Assembly (NCBI GenBank): GCA_902630355.1
Contig: CACOUL010000019.1
Span: 1-45,769 of the forward strand
Length of the DNA stretch: 45,769 nucleotides
Reading direction: 5' to 3'
Source: Planctomycetaceae bacterium
Lineage (GTDB): Bacteria > Planctomycetota > Planctomycetia > Pirellulales > UBA7805
How positions within the stretch are numbered: position 1 is the first letter of the stretch; each line of letters opens with the position of its first letter. Below the pieces are notes generated by a model. The model did not search any database. It was given only the letters and a program-made list of their open reading frames with translations, and had not been told where the DNA came from. Positions 25,497-34,319 of this stretch are shown here, one piece after another. The position numbers and the translations under genes are program-made.

Positions 25497-26489
25497 CTAA
25501 GGTTCATCCACCTGGCCAAAACAATCTCCCGCCTTCACGCGATAGCCTCGTAGAAACTCTTCGGCCGAGAGTGCTCGCTTGCCCGAGGGCTGGAGTTGTT
25601 CAACACGAAGCAAATCGTGGCCTGTCTGGATAATGAGTTGATCTTTCTCTGCCAGGGCAACCGTCCCGGTTGGCAATACGGATGCTGGAAACACGGACGA
25701 GGAGGTCGACAATGCCTCCCTCGTTACGTGGGATGCGTGATGCACGATCACCCTCAACGGTCGCCCCTCTTGGGGAAGGTAGTTTGTGAAGGTTTTCGGC
25801 CAGGGCACCATGGCGCGAATTTGATTTGCAATTGCGTCTGCCGGACGACTCCAATCGATCTTCCCATCTTGTTTTCTTAATTTTGGCGCGAGGCTCATTG
25901 CTTTTAAATCTTGATCGCGTGCCTGGAGTCTTCCCTGCTCCAACGCCCCGACCGACTCAACAACCAATTGGCCTCCCAAATCCGCAAGACGTACTTCCAA
26001 ATCTACCGCATTTTCATCAGGTTCAATTGCCACCACTTGTTGAGCCACGATAGGCCCCGCATCAACCCCTGCCGTCATTTGGATGACCGTATTTCCCGTT
26101 TCGACTTCACCATAAAAAATTGCCCATTGGATAGGGGCAGCTCCGCGATATTTTGGCAGCAAGGAGGCGTGTAAATTCATCCCACCCCGGGTGGCCAACT
26201 TCAGTGTTTCTGGTTTCAGAATCTGTCCGTAATCGCAGACAATCAAAAGATCTGGTGCAAATTCTCTCAGTAACTGATGGGATGTAGAAGCATTGACGTC
26301 TTCGGGAGCATGCACCGGAGTGCCTTCACGAACGGCTCTCTGCCGCATGGGAGAGGCGATGATTTCCCCATCCGAATTCCGCCGACGCTCGGGTCGCGTA
26401 AATAAAGCAACAACGTCGTAGCGTGATTCATAAAGCCGTGACAGTAGCGGAACCGCATAAACTCCGGTCCCCATCATTACGATACGCAT
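25497..26489 (-). CDS. fmt: Methionyl-tRNA formyltransferase
   Basis: Formylates initiator Met-tRNA with 10-formyl-tetrahydrofolate. The 330 residues have the GART-like N-terminal domain with MRIVMMGTGVYAVPLL, LIVCDYGQILKPETL and the folate-site signature NLHASLLPKYRGAAPIQWAI. Asp in TAGVDAGPIVAQ is the conserved active-site region. The C-terminal OB domain is recognisable (LAPKLRKQDGKIDWSRPADAIANQIRAM). ATG 26489 matches the family start; the frame continues to a TTG at 26519, which adds ten unconserved residues. It lies directly after def, the widespread def-fmt pair that initiates and then removes formyl-methionine. Confidence 0.95.
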   Translation of the reverse strand: MRIVMMGTGVYAVPLLSRLYESRYDVVALFTRPERRRNSDGEIIASPMRQRAVREGTPVHAPEDVNASTSHQLLREFAPDLLIVCDYGQILKPETLKLATRGGMNLHASLLPKYRGAAPIQWAIFYGEVETGNTVIQMTAGVDAGPIVAQQVVAIEPDENAVDLEVRLADLGGQLVVESVGALEQGRLQARDQDLKAMSLAPKLRKQDGKIDWSRPADAIANQIRAMVPWPKTFTNYLPQEGRPLRVIVHHASHVTREALSTSSSVFPASVLPTGTVALAEKDQLIIQTGHDLLRVEQLQPSGKRALSAEEFLRGYRVKAGDCFGQVDEP

Positions 26490-26555
26490 TGTCGTTCCCA
26501 TCTCGGTATCGCGCTTCAATTTCTACTTATGGCCAATGAAAATCTGCATCTTATT

Positions 26556-27137
26556 TTAGCGGCAATACGTGGACTCAATTTCCTCCAGTCGACGTAAAAT
26601 AGTATCGTCTGGTGGAATATTCTTTTCCTCGCGGTCTTGCTGAAATTTGCGTTTGAAGCGATCTAGATCATCCTGAACCTCCTTTTGCGTCGTTTCAACC
26701 AAGCGATCGATAAAGAGGATACCGTCCAAATGGTCGGTTTCGTGTTGAATCGCTCGAGCGAGAAGGCCTCGACAATCGGCCTCGATGGGGTGACCTCTCA
26801 GATCGAGAGCAGATACATGGATAGACGTCGGGCGACGGACCGAGGCATAGACTCCGGGAATACTGAGGCAGCCCTCTTCCTTCTCGTCGGGTTCCTTCCC
26901 GCGAGAAATCACCGGATTAATAAACACCATTTCATCCTCTTGCGTCCGCTCCTCACTGAGATTCAGCACAAAGAGTCGATAAGGCAAATCGACTTGATTT
27001 GCAGCGAGGCCAATTCCTTCGGCCTCATACATCAGATGAAACATCTCGGCTACCGTTCGCCGTAAGTCGGCATCAATCTTTTTGAGCGGTTTGCTCTGAT
27101 GGCGAAGCGTGGGATGTGGGTATTCAACAATTTTCAC
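26556..27137 (-). CDS. def: Peptide deformylase
   Basis: A 193-residue metalloenzyme that removes the N-formyl group from nascent proteins. The three motifs are complete: GIGLAANQV (near residue 42), EGCLSIPG with the metal-binding cysteine (near 88), and QHETDHLDG with the two metal histidines and catalytic Glu (near 130). The C-terminal helix extends some 25 residues beyond the E. coli enzyme and is highly charged (RKFQQDREEKN). It is the first gene of the minus-strand string def-fmt-miaB-glnE. It diverges from the vWA gene across about 160 bp. Confidence 0.95.
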   Translation of the reverse strand: MKIVEYPHPTLRHQSKPLKKIDADLRRTVAEMFHLMYEAEGIGLAANQVDLPYRLFVLNLSEERTQEDEMVFINPVISRGKEPDEKEEGCLSIPGVYASVRRPTSIHVSALDLRGHPIEADCRGLLARAIQHETDHLDGILFIDRLVETTQKEVQDDLDRFKRKFQQDREEKNIPPDDTILRRLEEIESTYCR

Positions 27138-27298
27138 CAGATCAACCTTTCACAGATCAACAGGGCATCCGTGGGATGATGAGTGGACGAGAGAACAAAC
27201 TATTTTTGACCGAAAACTATTTATCGTGCCAAGTGCAATGAGTTCGGGTAAACTGCCAGTTGAAGTATATCTTTGCTGTCCTTATGTTTTCAGGCCCC

Positions 27299-28291
27299 AT
27301 GTCGCAATCGCAACGTTCCGCTGCCGATCCCTCAGGAGAAAAAAGCATCAAGCGCACGCTCCCCGCCTGGATGACGTCGATGCTGCTCCACTGTCTGCTT
27401 CTGATTGCGCTCATTCTCGGCATTCGCGCGGTTCCGCAAGGGGTTGTCGCGGAACCGGATCGGACAACCGGGATTGTGCTGAAGCGCATCACACCGACCG
27501 GGGAGTATTTCGAGGGCGAAAATCAGAACCGTGAATTCGCAAGAGACACGGCGAGTACGCAATCCAGTAGTACACTCGCGCCCACACTTCCGGGCGAGCA
27601 GGAATCTCCTTTGGAGGCCAGCGACTTTCTGCCCAATCCATCCGAGGGTGTCGGAGCGCCGCAAGCAGCCAACGCCGGGGGAGGGAGATTCAGCCTGGAG
27701 GGATCCGGAGAGGGAGAAAAAAATCTGGATGGCGGCAAGGTTCGCACCGGCATCTTTGGTGTAACCGGAGAAGGATATAAATTTGTTTATGTTTTTGACA
27801 AGTCGTCCAGCATGAATGCCTATAGTGGCAGACCCCTCGCTGCTGCAAAACGAGAATTAATTCAAAGCATTGATAGTCTCACGAAATTGATTCAATTTCA
27901 AATCATCTTTTACAACGAGTTTTCAGATGTTTTCGACCCCACTGGTTCCGGGAGGCTTTTCTTTGCGACGGAAGCGAATAAAGAAGCAGCTTCGGGGTTT
28001 ATCGCTCGAGTGAAGGCAAGCGGATCTACCCGCCACCTCGAACCGCTGCTCAAGGCGGTCGGACTAGGAGGAGACAATATTTTTTTTCTTACCGATGGCA
28101 CCGAACCCTCTCTCACGGGTTCGGAGTTGAGCCGCGTTAGCCGACGGAATGGCGGGCGGGCATCCATCCATGTCATCCAATTTGGAAGTGAGCCCCAAAT
28201 CGGTGATAACTGGCTAAAAAAATTGGCCCGACAGAACGGTGGTGAATACCGCTTTTTTAGAATCGATCGGCTGAGTGCAGCAAACCCTTAA
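27299..28291 (+). CDS. TonB-like membrane-anchored von Willebrand factor A domain protein
   Basis: A 330-residue protein: a basic cytoplasmic N-terminus, one membrane helix (residues 25-42), a Ser/Gly/Pro-rich periplasmic linker (about 50-155), and a C-terminal vWA domain. The metal-site residues are visible as Asp167-x-Ser169-x-Ser171 (FDKSSSM), Thr244 (GSTRHLEPL) and Asp266 (LTDGTEP). In the helix, Ser27-x3-His31-x6-Leu38 follows the SHxL signature of TonB helices that contact ExbB/ExbD. It is the first gene of a unit with ExbB and two ExbD genes. Likely role: a force-transducing envelope protein whose vWA domain binds an unknown partner. The ATG at 27299 was chosen; an upstream ATG at 27260 would add 13 residues. 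Confidence 0.8.
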   Translation: MSQSQRSAADPSGEKSIKRTLPAWMTSMLLHCLLLIALILGIRAVPQGVVAEPDRTTGIVLKRITPTGEYFEGENQNREFARDTASTQSSSTLAPTLPGEQESPLEASDFLPNPSEGVGAPQAANAGGGRFSLEGSGEGEKNLDGGKVRTGIFGVTGEGYKFVYVFDKSSSMNAYSGRPLAAAKRELIQSIDSLTKLIQFQIIFYNEFSDVFDPTGSGRLFFATEANKEAASGFIARVKASGSTRHLEPLLKAVGLGGDNIFFLTDGTEPSLTGSELSRVSRRNGGRASIHVIQFGSEPQIGDNWLKKLARQNGGEYRFFRIDRLSAANP

Positions 28292-28311
28292 AAGCACATT
28301 CGAACCTGCCC

Positions 28312-29358
28312 ATGTACCCCAAAAAAAGACTTAATAAAACAGTGCGGACAGTGATAACCTTATTTGCAATTGTTTTAGCAACCGGTGCATTGACGCAATC
28401 TGCGACGGTCTGGGGTGATACCCAGAACCTGGATACCATCCACTACACAGACAGGGGACGAATGCGAGAGATGCGAGGTACAGTAGAGAAATTTAACCGA
28501 CGGGAATTACAAATTCTTCTCGCCGGTGGTCAAAGGCGAAGCATTGATGCAAAGAAGGTTGTAGAGATTGAGACTCTTCGAACACCGAGACATCGCGCTG
28601 CGCGATTGGCGGCCGCAAACCAGCAATATGCGAAGGCTTCGAGCGGATACTTTCGTCTTTTAGAGAACGGTTCGGAAGATCGTGATTGGGTACAGCGAGA
28701 AATTCGATACGAATTGGTTCTCGCATTAGCGGCCGAGGGCAAGTACGGTCTTGCTGCAAGAGAATTTTCTAAATTATGGGCTAGCGACTGTCCGCCTTCT
28801 TATTTTTCTGCCATCCCCCTTGTTTGGACCGGTGGCTTCGTGTGCTCACCTCGAAACGAGACAATTGCAGAAGGATGGCTTCGCAGCCAATCTAATGTTG
28901 AGCGATTAATGGGAGCCAGTTTATTGATTGGCTCAGGGAAAACCGAGGATGCGACGAAAACCGTGAGGGGGATGGCGCAAACCGCAACTAATCCGGTAGC
29001 GGCACTCGCCCTATGCCAATCACTTCGCCCGCGGGTTCCCAAAGCAACGGAAGAAGACATTCAAATATGCCGTCAGGCAATCGACCGCCTCGATCCGACG
29101 TTTCGAGATGGTCCCTACTATATTTTAGGGCGACTTTACGCAGCAAAGGGGGAGCATCAAAAGGCGGCCGTGGCGGCAATGCACGTCCCAATCCTCTATC
29201 AGGATCCCCGCCTTGCTGCCGAGTCACTGTTGACTGCTGGAAAATCAATGATTAAATCAGGTTTGATTCAAGACGGTCACCGAATCTACGAAGAATTAAT
29301 TTCATCCTATCCGCAGTCGAAGGCGGCAGAAGAAGCTCGCAGAGAAATGAAGCGGTAA
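28312..29358 (+). CDS. Exported TPR-type protein in the ExbBD cluster
   Basis: A 348-residue protein with an N-terminal signal or anchor segment (VRTVITLFAIVLATGALTQSA). A small beta-rich part follows (GTVEKFNRRELQILLAGGQRRSIDAKKVVEIETL), which looks like a planctomycete-type domain describing a conversion from property to path, but I cannot name it. From about residue 95 it is helical with TPR-like alternation (ARLAAANQQYAKASSGYFRLL; YYILGRLYAAKGEHQKAAVAAM; SLLTAGKSMIKSGLIQDGHRIYEELI). The gene starts 20 bp after the vWA gene and ends 32 bp before exbB, so it almost surely belongs to the same machine. Function: probably a periplasmic scaffold, inferred. Confidence 0.7.
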   Translation: MYPKKRLNKTVRTVITLFAIVLATGALTQSATVWGDTQNLDTIHYTDRGRMREMRGTVEKFNRRELQILLAGGQRRSIDAKKVVEIETLRTPRHRAARLAAANQQYAKASSGYFRLLENGSEDRDWVQREIRYELVLALAAEGKYGLAAREFSKLWASDCPPSYFSAIPLVWTGGFVCSPRNETIAEGWLRSQSNVERLMGASLLIGSGKTEDATKTVRGMAQTATNPVAALALCQSLRPRVPKATEEDIQICRQAIDRLDPTFRDGPYYILGRLYAAKGEHQKAAVAAMHVPILYQDPRLAAESLLTAGKSMIKSGLIQDGHRIYEELISSYPQSKAAEEARREMKR

Positions 29359-29390
29359 TCCATTATGTGCAAGGGAGCAGGGCCATTACT

Positions 29391-30203
29391 ATGATCGCTC
29401 GTTTTGTCGAGAGCAAACGATGGGTAACGTGTGCCCTCTGTTTGGGTGCCTTTTGGATGTTAGCCGTTGTTGCGGTCGCCGACGAAACCGCAACCACGTC
29501 CTCTGAGAACCAAGTCCCTCAGGCAGGATTTTTTGAGATTGTATTTTCCGGCGGCGTCACAGGGTTTCTGATCGTGATGCTTTTATTGTGCCTTTCGGTG
29601 AGTGTCGTTGCGCTGGTGGTTGAACATTTACTCTCGATTCGCCGCGATGTTTTAATCCCCCCGGGATTGGCGGAAGATGTGCAAAAATATCTGCTCGTCG
29701 GTGACGCCAACGGGGCAAACACGGCTTGTCGTTCCAAACCGAGTTTTCTCGCCTTTGTGTTGGAGGCTGGTATTTCAGAGACGGATAGCGGCTGGGGGGC
29801 GGTGGAAAAGGCGATGGAGGATGCCGCGGCTGAACAATCCGCGCGGCTTTTTCGAAAAATTGAGTACCTTTCAGTCATCGCAAACATCGCACCGATGGTC
29901 GGTTTGCTGGGAACCGTCTTCGGTATGATTTTTGCTTTTCAAGAGGTCGCCAGCACCCAAGGAAGTGCCCGAGCGGCAGATCTGGCCACCGGGATTTATC
30001 AGGCCTTGGTCACGACCGTGGGGGGATTGCTGGTCGCCATCCCCGCATTGGCCGCATTCGCCGTTTTTCGTAATCGCGTCGATCAACTGGTCGCCGAGGG
30101 CTCTTATCTAGCACAACAAGTATTTCTACCACTCAAGCGGCGGCACAATCAGCGTCGTAAGGCGACAAGTTCGTCTTCAGCGACACCCCCGCCCAGCAGT
30201 TAA
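29391..30203 (+). CDS. MotA/TolQ/ExbB family proton channel protein
   Basis: A 270-residue inner-membrane stator subunit. After an N-terminal hydrophobic segment that resembles a signal peptide (residues 11-30, ending VADET), it has a first transmembrane helix (TGFLIVMLLLCLSVSVVALVV). Two conserved helices follow: IANIAPMVGLLGTVFGMIFAF and ALVTTVGGLLVAIPALAAF. The pattern of Thr and Gly residues in these helices is that of the proton-channel pore shared by ExbB, TolQ and MotA. The tail is basic and Ser/Pro-rich. ATG 29391 was preferred to GTG 29367. Two exbD genes follow, so it forms the energising complex together with them. Confidence 0.92.
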   Translation: MIARFVESKRWVTCALCLGAFWMLAVVAVADETATTSSENQVPQAGFFEIVFSGGVTGFLIVMLLLCLSVSVVALVVEHLLSIRRDVLIPPGLAEDVQKYLLVGDANGANTACRSKPSFLAFVLEAGISETDSGWGAVEKAMEDAAAEQSARLFRKIEYLSVIANIAPMVGLLGTVFGMIFAFQEVASTQGSARAADLATGIYQALVTTVGGLLVAIPALAAFAVFRNRVDQLVAEGSYLAQQVFLPLKRRHNQRRKATSSSSATPPPSS

Positions 30204-30227
30204 TGCACCTTTACCAAAGAATGTGCA

Positions 30228-30677
30228 ATGCGAATTCCAAATGAAAAGCGACGCGGGCGTCTTGAGATGAACATGACGCCTATGATCGACGTGGTTTTCT
30301 TATTGATTATATTTTTCCTCGTATCCAGTCACCTGGCAAAGCAAGAAGCGCACGCTGAACTCGATCTGCCTCTTGCTCAAACCGGCGAAGAAAATCGCGA
30401 AGCCCAGCAGCGGCGATTGACTATCAACGTTTCCCAGAAAGGGGGCGTCCCGATTATCGCCTTCGGCGCACGGGTGGTCGAAAACAACAAATTATACAAT
30501 CAGTTGAAACGAGAAATGGAACGAGCAAAGGGTGGACTGGAGGTCCGCATCCGGGCTGATCGTGTGGTTCCTTATGGAGTGATTGAACCCCTGTTGGTCA
30601 ATTGCGCAGAATTAAAGATTTGGAATGTGCAGTTTGCCGTGATTAGTCGAGGCGAGAGCGGGAACAAGTCTCTTTGA
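30228..30677 (+). CDS. ExbD/TolR family protein (first copy)
   Basis: A 149-residue single-pass protein. The segment MNMTPMIDVVFLLIIFFLV carries the channel aspartate (Asp in MIDVV) that carries protons in ExbD/TolR, preceded by a short basic N-terminus (MRIPNEKRRGRLE). The periplasmic domain (residues 45-145) includes VRIRADRVVPYGVIEPLLVNC, the usual ExbD/TolR C-terminal fold. It begins 24 bp after exbB. It shares the opening residues MRIPN with the second exbD, suggesting gene duplication. Confidence 0.92.
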   Translation: MRIPNEKRRGRLEMNMTPMIDVVFLLIIFFLVSSHLAKQEAHAELDLPLAQTGEENREAQQRRLTINVSQKGGVPIIAFGARVVENNKLYNQLKREMERAKGGLEVRIRADRVVPYGVIEPLLVNCAELKIWNVQFAVISRGESGNKSL

Positions 30678-30724
30678 TGGAGACTTTAGTATTTAAGCGT
30701 TCATGGTGATTGGAGAATGCTCGC

Positions 30725-31186
30725 ATGCGGATACCGAACGACCATACACGATCGGGGGAGCGGCAGGATTCGACGATGACCCCCATGATTGATGTGGTTT
30801 TTTTGTTGCTCATTTTTTTCATCTGCACGGCGAGTTTTCAGATTGTGGAACAAAACTTGCCGAGCCAAGTGCAGCTAGAGGGTCCGGCTGGAAATTCACT
30901 TATCGACAAACAAGTGGAAACCGAAGATATCGAACCGGTGTTGCTGAAGATCGACTGGCGGAATGACAAACCAGTCTGGTCCGTCAGTGGACAGTCGTGC
31001 GCTGATCTTCTGGCAGTGAAACAAAAACTCGATGCACTCGCTACAATTGATTCATCGGTACCCATCATTGTGGACGTCGAGGCTCCGGTTCCCTTCGGTA
31101 TCGCCATCGATGCTTATGATGTCAGTCGTAATATGGGTTTTTCAGAGATTCAATTTGCGGCCGATGCTTCGATGCTGCAGCGATAA
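30725..31186 (+). CDS. ExbD/TolR family protein (second copy)
   Basis: A 153-residue paralogue of the preceding gene. STMTPMIDVVFLLLIFFICTASF contains the proton-carrying Asp. The periplasmic domain is more diverged (IIVDVEAPVPFGIAIDAYDVSRNMGF). The ATG at 30725 gives MRIPNDHTRSG, parallel to the first copy; a TTG at 30710 would add five residues. Two different ExbD proteins for one ExbB suggest a hetero-dimer in the channel or alternative complexes. Confidence 0.9.
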   Translation: MRIPNDHTRSGERQDSTMTPMIDVVFLLLIFFICTASFQIVEQNLPSQVQLEGPAGNSLIDKQVETEDIEPVLLKIDWRNDKPVWSVSGQSCADLLAVKQKLDALATIDSSVPIIVDVEAPVPFGIAIDAYDVSRNMGFSEIQFAADASMLQR

Positions 31187-31229
31187 AATAACGTAGCCGA
31201 GCACCTCAAACGACAGGGTCGTCATCCCT

Positions 31230-33815
31230 ATGGGTTTGCCACACTTTCCCAAGCACGGCGTGCCGTCAGCCCTACAGGCTGTGCGATTGGCGATCGCCTG
31301 GTGCATGGCAGCCACTGCTTCGGTTTGTCTTTGCGAAAGCCTCCCGCTGCCACTTTCTCCTGAAAAAGATTTTATTGACGGTTTAATCGAGCGGCGTCTT
31401 TTCCCACTCGCCATCCTTGCCTGTGAAGAACGCCTGAGTCGCGAAGATCTCAGTGCGTTGGATCGCGCCGAGAGTACGGTAGATCTTTCGCGAAGTTATG
31501 CTGCATGGGCACTGCAAAGCGGGCCGCGCCACCGGACCGAACATTGGAGGCAGGCCGAAGCAGTGCTTCAGAAATGGTCCGACCGATATCCGAAAAGTGG
31601 TTTGACGCCTCTAATCACGCGGCAATCCATTCAAATCGCCCTCGCCCGCGGGACCTTTGCCAGACAAATTAGCCATGTGACGCTTCAATCCGAATCGAAT
31701 CACAATGAGGGCATTGCTGAGCTAAAACGTTGCATCGATTTGGCGAAGGGTGGCTTAGTGAAAGTCAAGGAAAGTCTCCTGGGGAGTACTCCGTCACAAA
31801 CGCAAAAGAACCATCTGGGCGAAGAGGCGCTACTCCTGCTGCAGGATGATTTTCAAAAAAGTGAGGCCGCGGCCTGGATCGAGTTGGCCTTGTGCTACCA
31901 GGAGGATAGTCCCGATCAAATTCACGCAGTCCAGCAGGCAGAACGGTTGCTCAAACCGCTTGCGGCTCAGGAAAATCCTATCGACTGGGACAGTCGTGTC
32001 GCGCATCTCACCTGTTTAAGGCTCAGTGGTGATAAGAAGCTATTTGAGAAGGCTGTCGATATTCTCAAGCAGAGTAACCTTCCTGTGGATGTGCGGGGCA
32101 AACTCCGTTGCCAATTAGCAAAACAATTGATTGCAGATGAGCAATATATGGACGCGATCGAACTCCTCAATCGACCCATTCATTGCAATCAACAGATTGA
32201 AGCGGAACTCGACCTTATCGAATTAAAACTACTGCTCGCCGCGGCGGCCACCGCCTCAGGAGTTGAGGAAAACGAATGGAATCGCCGTGCGGTACACCAA
32301 CTCGAATTAATTGAGTCCCTGCACGACCCTTACTGGTCGCTGCGGGCACGAATTCTTCTCGGAAAGTCCATTGCAACGGGTGGCGCAAAAGAAGTGTCGC
32401 TCTTGATCCGCGCTGCTGAGGGTTTGTATCAGAGTGGACAGGTCGAGGATGCCGTCGCGTCATACGATCAGGCCGAAAATATTGCGGCAACCGGTGGGGA
32501 TGCTTTACTTGCGTTTACAGTCGGAAGGACTGCCGCCGCAATTGAAAGCAAACAAAAAAATTATCGTGAGGCGAGCCGACGTTTTTTACGATTGGCAGAA
32601 ACATACCCGCAGAACGAAGCGGCAGCACAAATCCATTTATTGGGTATTTACAATCTGGCGCAAGCAATGCGCGAAGATGCGACTTCGAGTGATACGGAAA
32701 CTGCGGAAAACAAAGAATACCGCACTCTTCTGGAGCAACACCTGAAACGCTGGCCCGGGACTACGACGAGCAATCGGGCTCGGTTTTGGCTCGGGCGATT
32801 GTTTGCCGCAGAGGGCAAATCGCGTGCGGCGAGCGAATTGTTTTTCGCGATCCCTCCTGAAAGTCCCGTGTATGCTGCAGCAGTCGCTGCAGCCGTTCCC
32901 TGTTGCGAACAACAGTGTCGCGCTACATTTTCACAATTCTCCAGCGGTCAATGTGATGCCCGCCAATTCATTCAATCCGTGGAGAATATTTTGGCGGCAC
33001 TCGTTCCGCCCGCCGGACAATTACTCGAACAAAACAATGCTCTTGCTCCCAAGGTGGCGGGCGATACGGCACAATTGCAAATGCGCTACTTGGGCTGCAA
33101 ATACACGTCTGCTTTGAACTTAATCGAGCGAGCACTTCGAATCATTGGGCCATCGAGTGAAAAAGAAAAGAAACAACTTCATCAATTACAGATCGAAGCG
33201 CTTTTCGGGAGCGGAGATGTGGCCAAGGCGCGTCAACAAATTGCCCGTTTTGATGGAAGTTGGGTAGATCTTATATTCGGTCTACATCAGGTAACCGATG
33301 GGGTACGACTGCTCTCTCGCGAGGCGGGAATCAATCGCCGTGAAGCTGCGTCGCTCAAGCTTGACGCATTTGCGGGGCTGAAAAAATCTGCCCAGAAGGT
33401 CGATGAAAAAGATCGCATCGCCTTGCGATTGATCGAGGCAAACGCGCTCCGGTTGACAGGAAAAGCGGCTGACTCGCTTACAATAATTCGCACACTTGCC
33501 GAAGCACATCCAAATGATGGGCGTGTCCAGCGGCGGTACGCCGAGTTGTTGTTGCAGCAGCCAGATGACGAGAGCCTGCAAATGGCCTTAAAAAAATACC
33601 GCGAAATTGTCCGCCGGTCACCGCCCCAGACGAACGCTTGGTTTTCAGCAAAATATGGGCAGGCGAAGTCACAATTTAAACTCGGCAACGCCGCGAGGGC
33701 CGCTCAGATGGTCCGAATGTTGCGGGTGTTGCATCCGGAATTGGGTGGAACGGAATTGCGGAAGCGATTTGAGAAGTTGCTTGCCGAGTGTAATGAGAAG
33801 ATTGCAAACCCGTAA
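31230..33815 (+). CDS. Large exported TPR-repeat protein
   Basis: An 861-residue protein with a long N-terminal signal segment (VRLAIAWCMAATASVCLCES, containing possible lipobox-like cysteines, unproven). The rest is made of helical hairpins of TPR type, for example GLYQSGQVEDAVASYDQAENIA, RFLRLAETYPQNEAAAQIHLLG, FWLGRLFAAEGKSRAASELFF and RYAELLLQQPDDESLQMALKKYREIV. There is no catalytic motif. It closes the vWA-TPR-ExbB-ExbD-ExbD unit, beginning 43 bp after exbD. Probably a periplasmic or outer-membrane-facing scaffold of the same system, inferred from order alone. Confidence 0.78.
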   Translation: MGLPHFPKHGVPSALQAVRLAIAWCMAATASVCLCESLPLPLSPEKDFIDGLIERRLFPLAILACEERLSREDLSALDRAESTVDLSRSYAAWALQSGPRHRTEHWRQAEAVLQKWSDRYPKSGLTPLITRQSIQIALARGTFARQISHVTLQSESNHNEGIAELKRCIDLAKGGLVKVKESLLGSTPSQTQKNHLGEEALLLLQDDFQKSEAAAWIELALCYQEDSPDQIHAVQQAERLLKPLAAQENPIDWDSRVAHLTCLRLSGDKKLFEKAVDILKQSNLPVDVRGKLRCQLAKQLIADEQYMDAIELLNRPIHCNQQIEAELDLIELKLLLAAAATASGVEENEWNRRAVHQLELIESLHDPYWSLRARILLGKSIATGGAKEVSLLIRAAEGLYQSGQVEDAVASYDQAENIAATGGDALLAFTVGRTAAAIESKQKNYREASRRFLRLAETYPQNEAAAQIHLLGIYNLAQAMREDATSSDTETAENKEYRTLLEQHLKRWPGTTTSNRARFWLGRLFAAEGKSRAASELFFAIPPESPVYAAAVAAAVPCCEQQCRATFSQFSSGQCDARQFIQSVENILAALVPPAGQLLEQNNALAPKVAGDTAQLQMRYLGCKYTSALNLIERALRIIGPSSEKEKKQLHQLQIEALFGSGDVAKARQQIARFDGSWVDLIFGLHQVTDGVRLLSREAGINRREAASLKLDAFAGLKKSAQKVDEKDRIALRLIEANALRLTGKAADSLTIIRTLAEAHPNDGRVQRRYAELLLQQPDDESLQMALKKYREIVRRSPPQTNAWFSAKYGQAKSQFKLGNAARAAQMVRMLRVLHPELGGTELRKRFEKLLAECNEKIANP

Positions 33816-33823
33816 TGAGTTCG

Positions 33824-34288
33824 CTACCAAGGTCCCCGCACATAATAAACACCGAACTGCGCCGTATCACTGGGCCAGTAGGGTGTAGCGCGAAAGCGGC
33901 CTCCTGGTCCTACAGTGGTTCCCGGGTAAGGCCTGCCAAACTGATGGTAAATCCGTGTGAGGCGCGTGTTACCCACACCCCATCCCATGCTGTATTGTTT
34001 TTCCGCCGTTGGCGGAACGACTAGCGCCACCGGAGATCCCCAAGGTGTGTAGTAATAACCGCAGTGCCAGGGATAACTCAGGGCCGCGCGGCAACGGGGG
34101 CCACAGTGTCCGTAATTCACCATCTGCCCACCCATTGCGGGATAACAGGGTGCGACACCACACGTAGGACAACCGCCTGGATAGGTTGCCTCAGCAGGTG
34201 TTTGAGCGGGCAACGACGTGGCGGCAAAAATAATCGATGCAATGACCGAAAGATTGAGAAAATAATTTTTACAAACGTTGCAGTTCAT
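33824..34288 (-). CDS. Small secreted Cys/Gly/Tyr-rich protein
   Basis: A 154-residue protein with a Sec signal peptide (NLSVIASIIFAATSLPAQ, cleavage probably after LPA or SLPAQT). The mature part is rich in Gly, Pro, Tyr and Cys: GGCPTCGVAPC, GHCGPRC, HCGYYYTPWGSP, and it ends GVYYVRGPW. Cysteine pairs suggest disulfides or metal binding. It converges with the large TPR gene, 8 bp away. I do not recognise the family. It resembles the next gene in composition, and such proteins are common in planctomycete envelopes. Confidence 0.7.
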   Translation of the reverse strand: MNCNVCKNYFLNLSVIASIIFAATSLPAQTPAEATYPGGCPTCGVAPCYPAMGGQMVNYGHCGPRCRAALSYPWHCGYYYTPWGSPVALVVPPTAEKQYSMGWGVGNTRLTRIYHQFGRPYPGTTVGPGGRFRATPYWPSDTAQFGVYYVRGPW

Positions 34289-34319
34289 CTTTGGGCTATC
34301 CCTGTGTGATTCTGTTGTT

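Noticed and set aside
27198-27222. Direct repeat AACTATTT twice upstream of the vWA gene
   Set aside because: Short, AT-rich and found near a TTGACC without a proper -10 at the right distance; not enough to call an operator or promoter.
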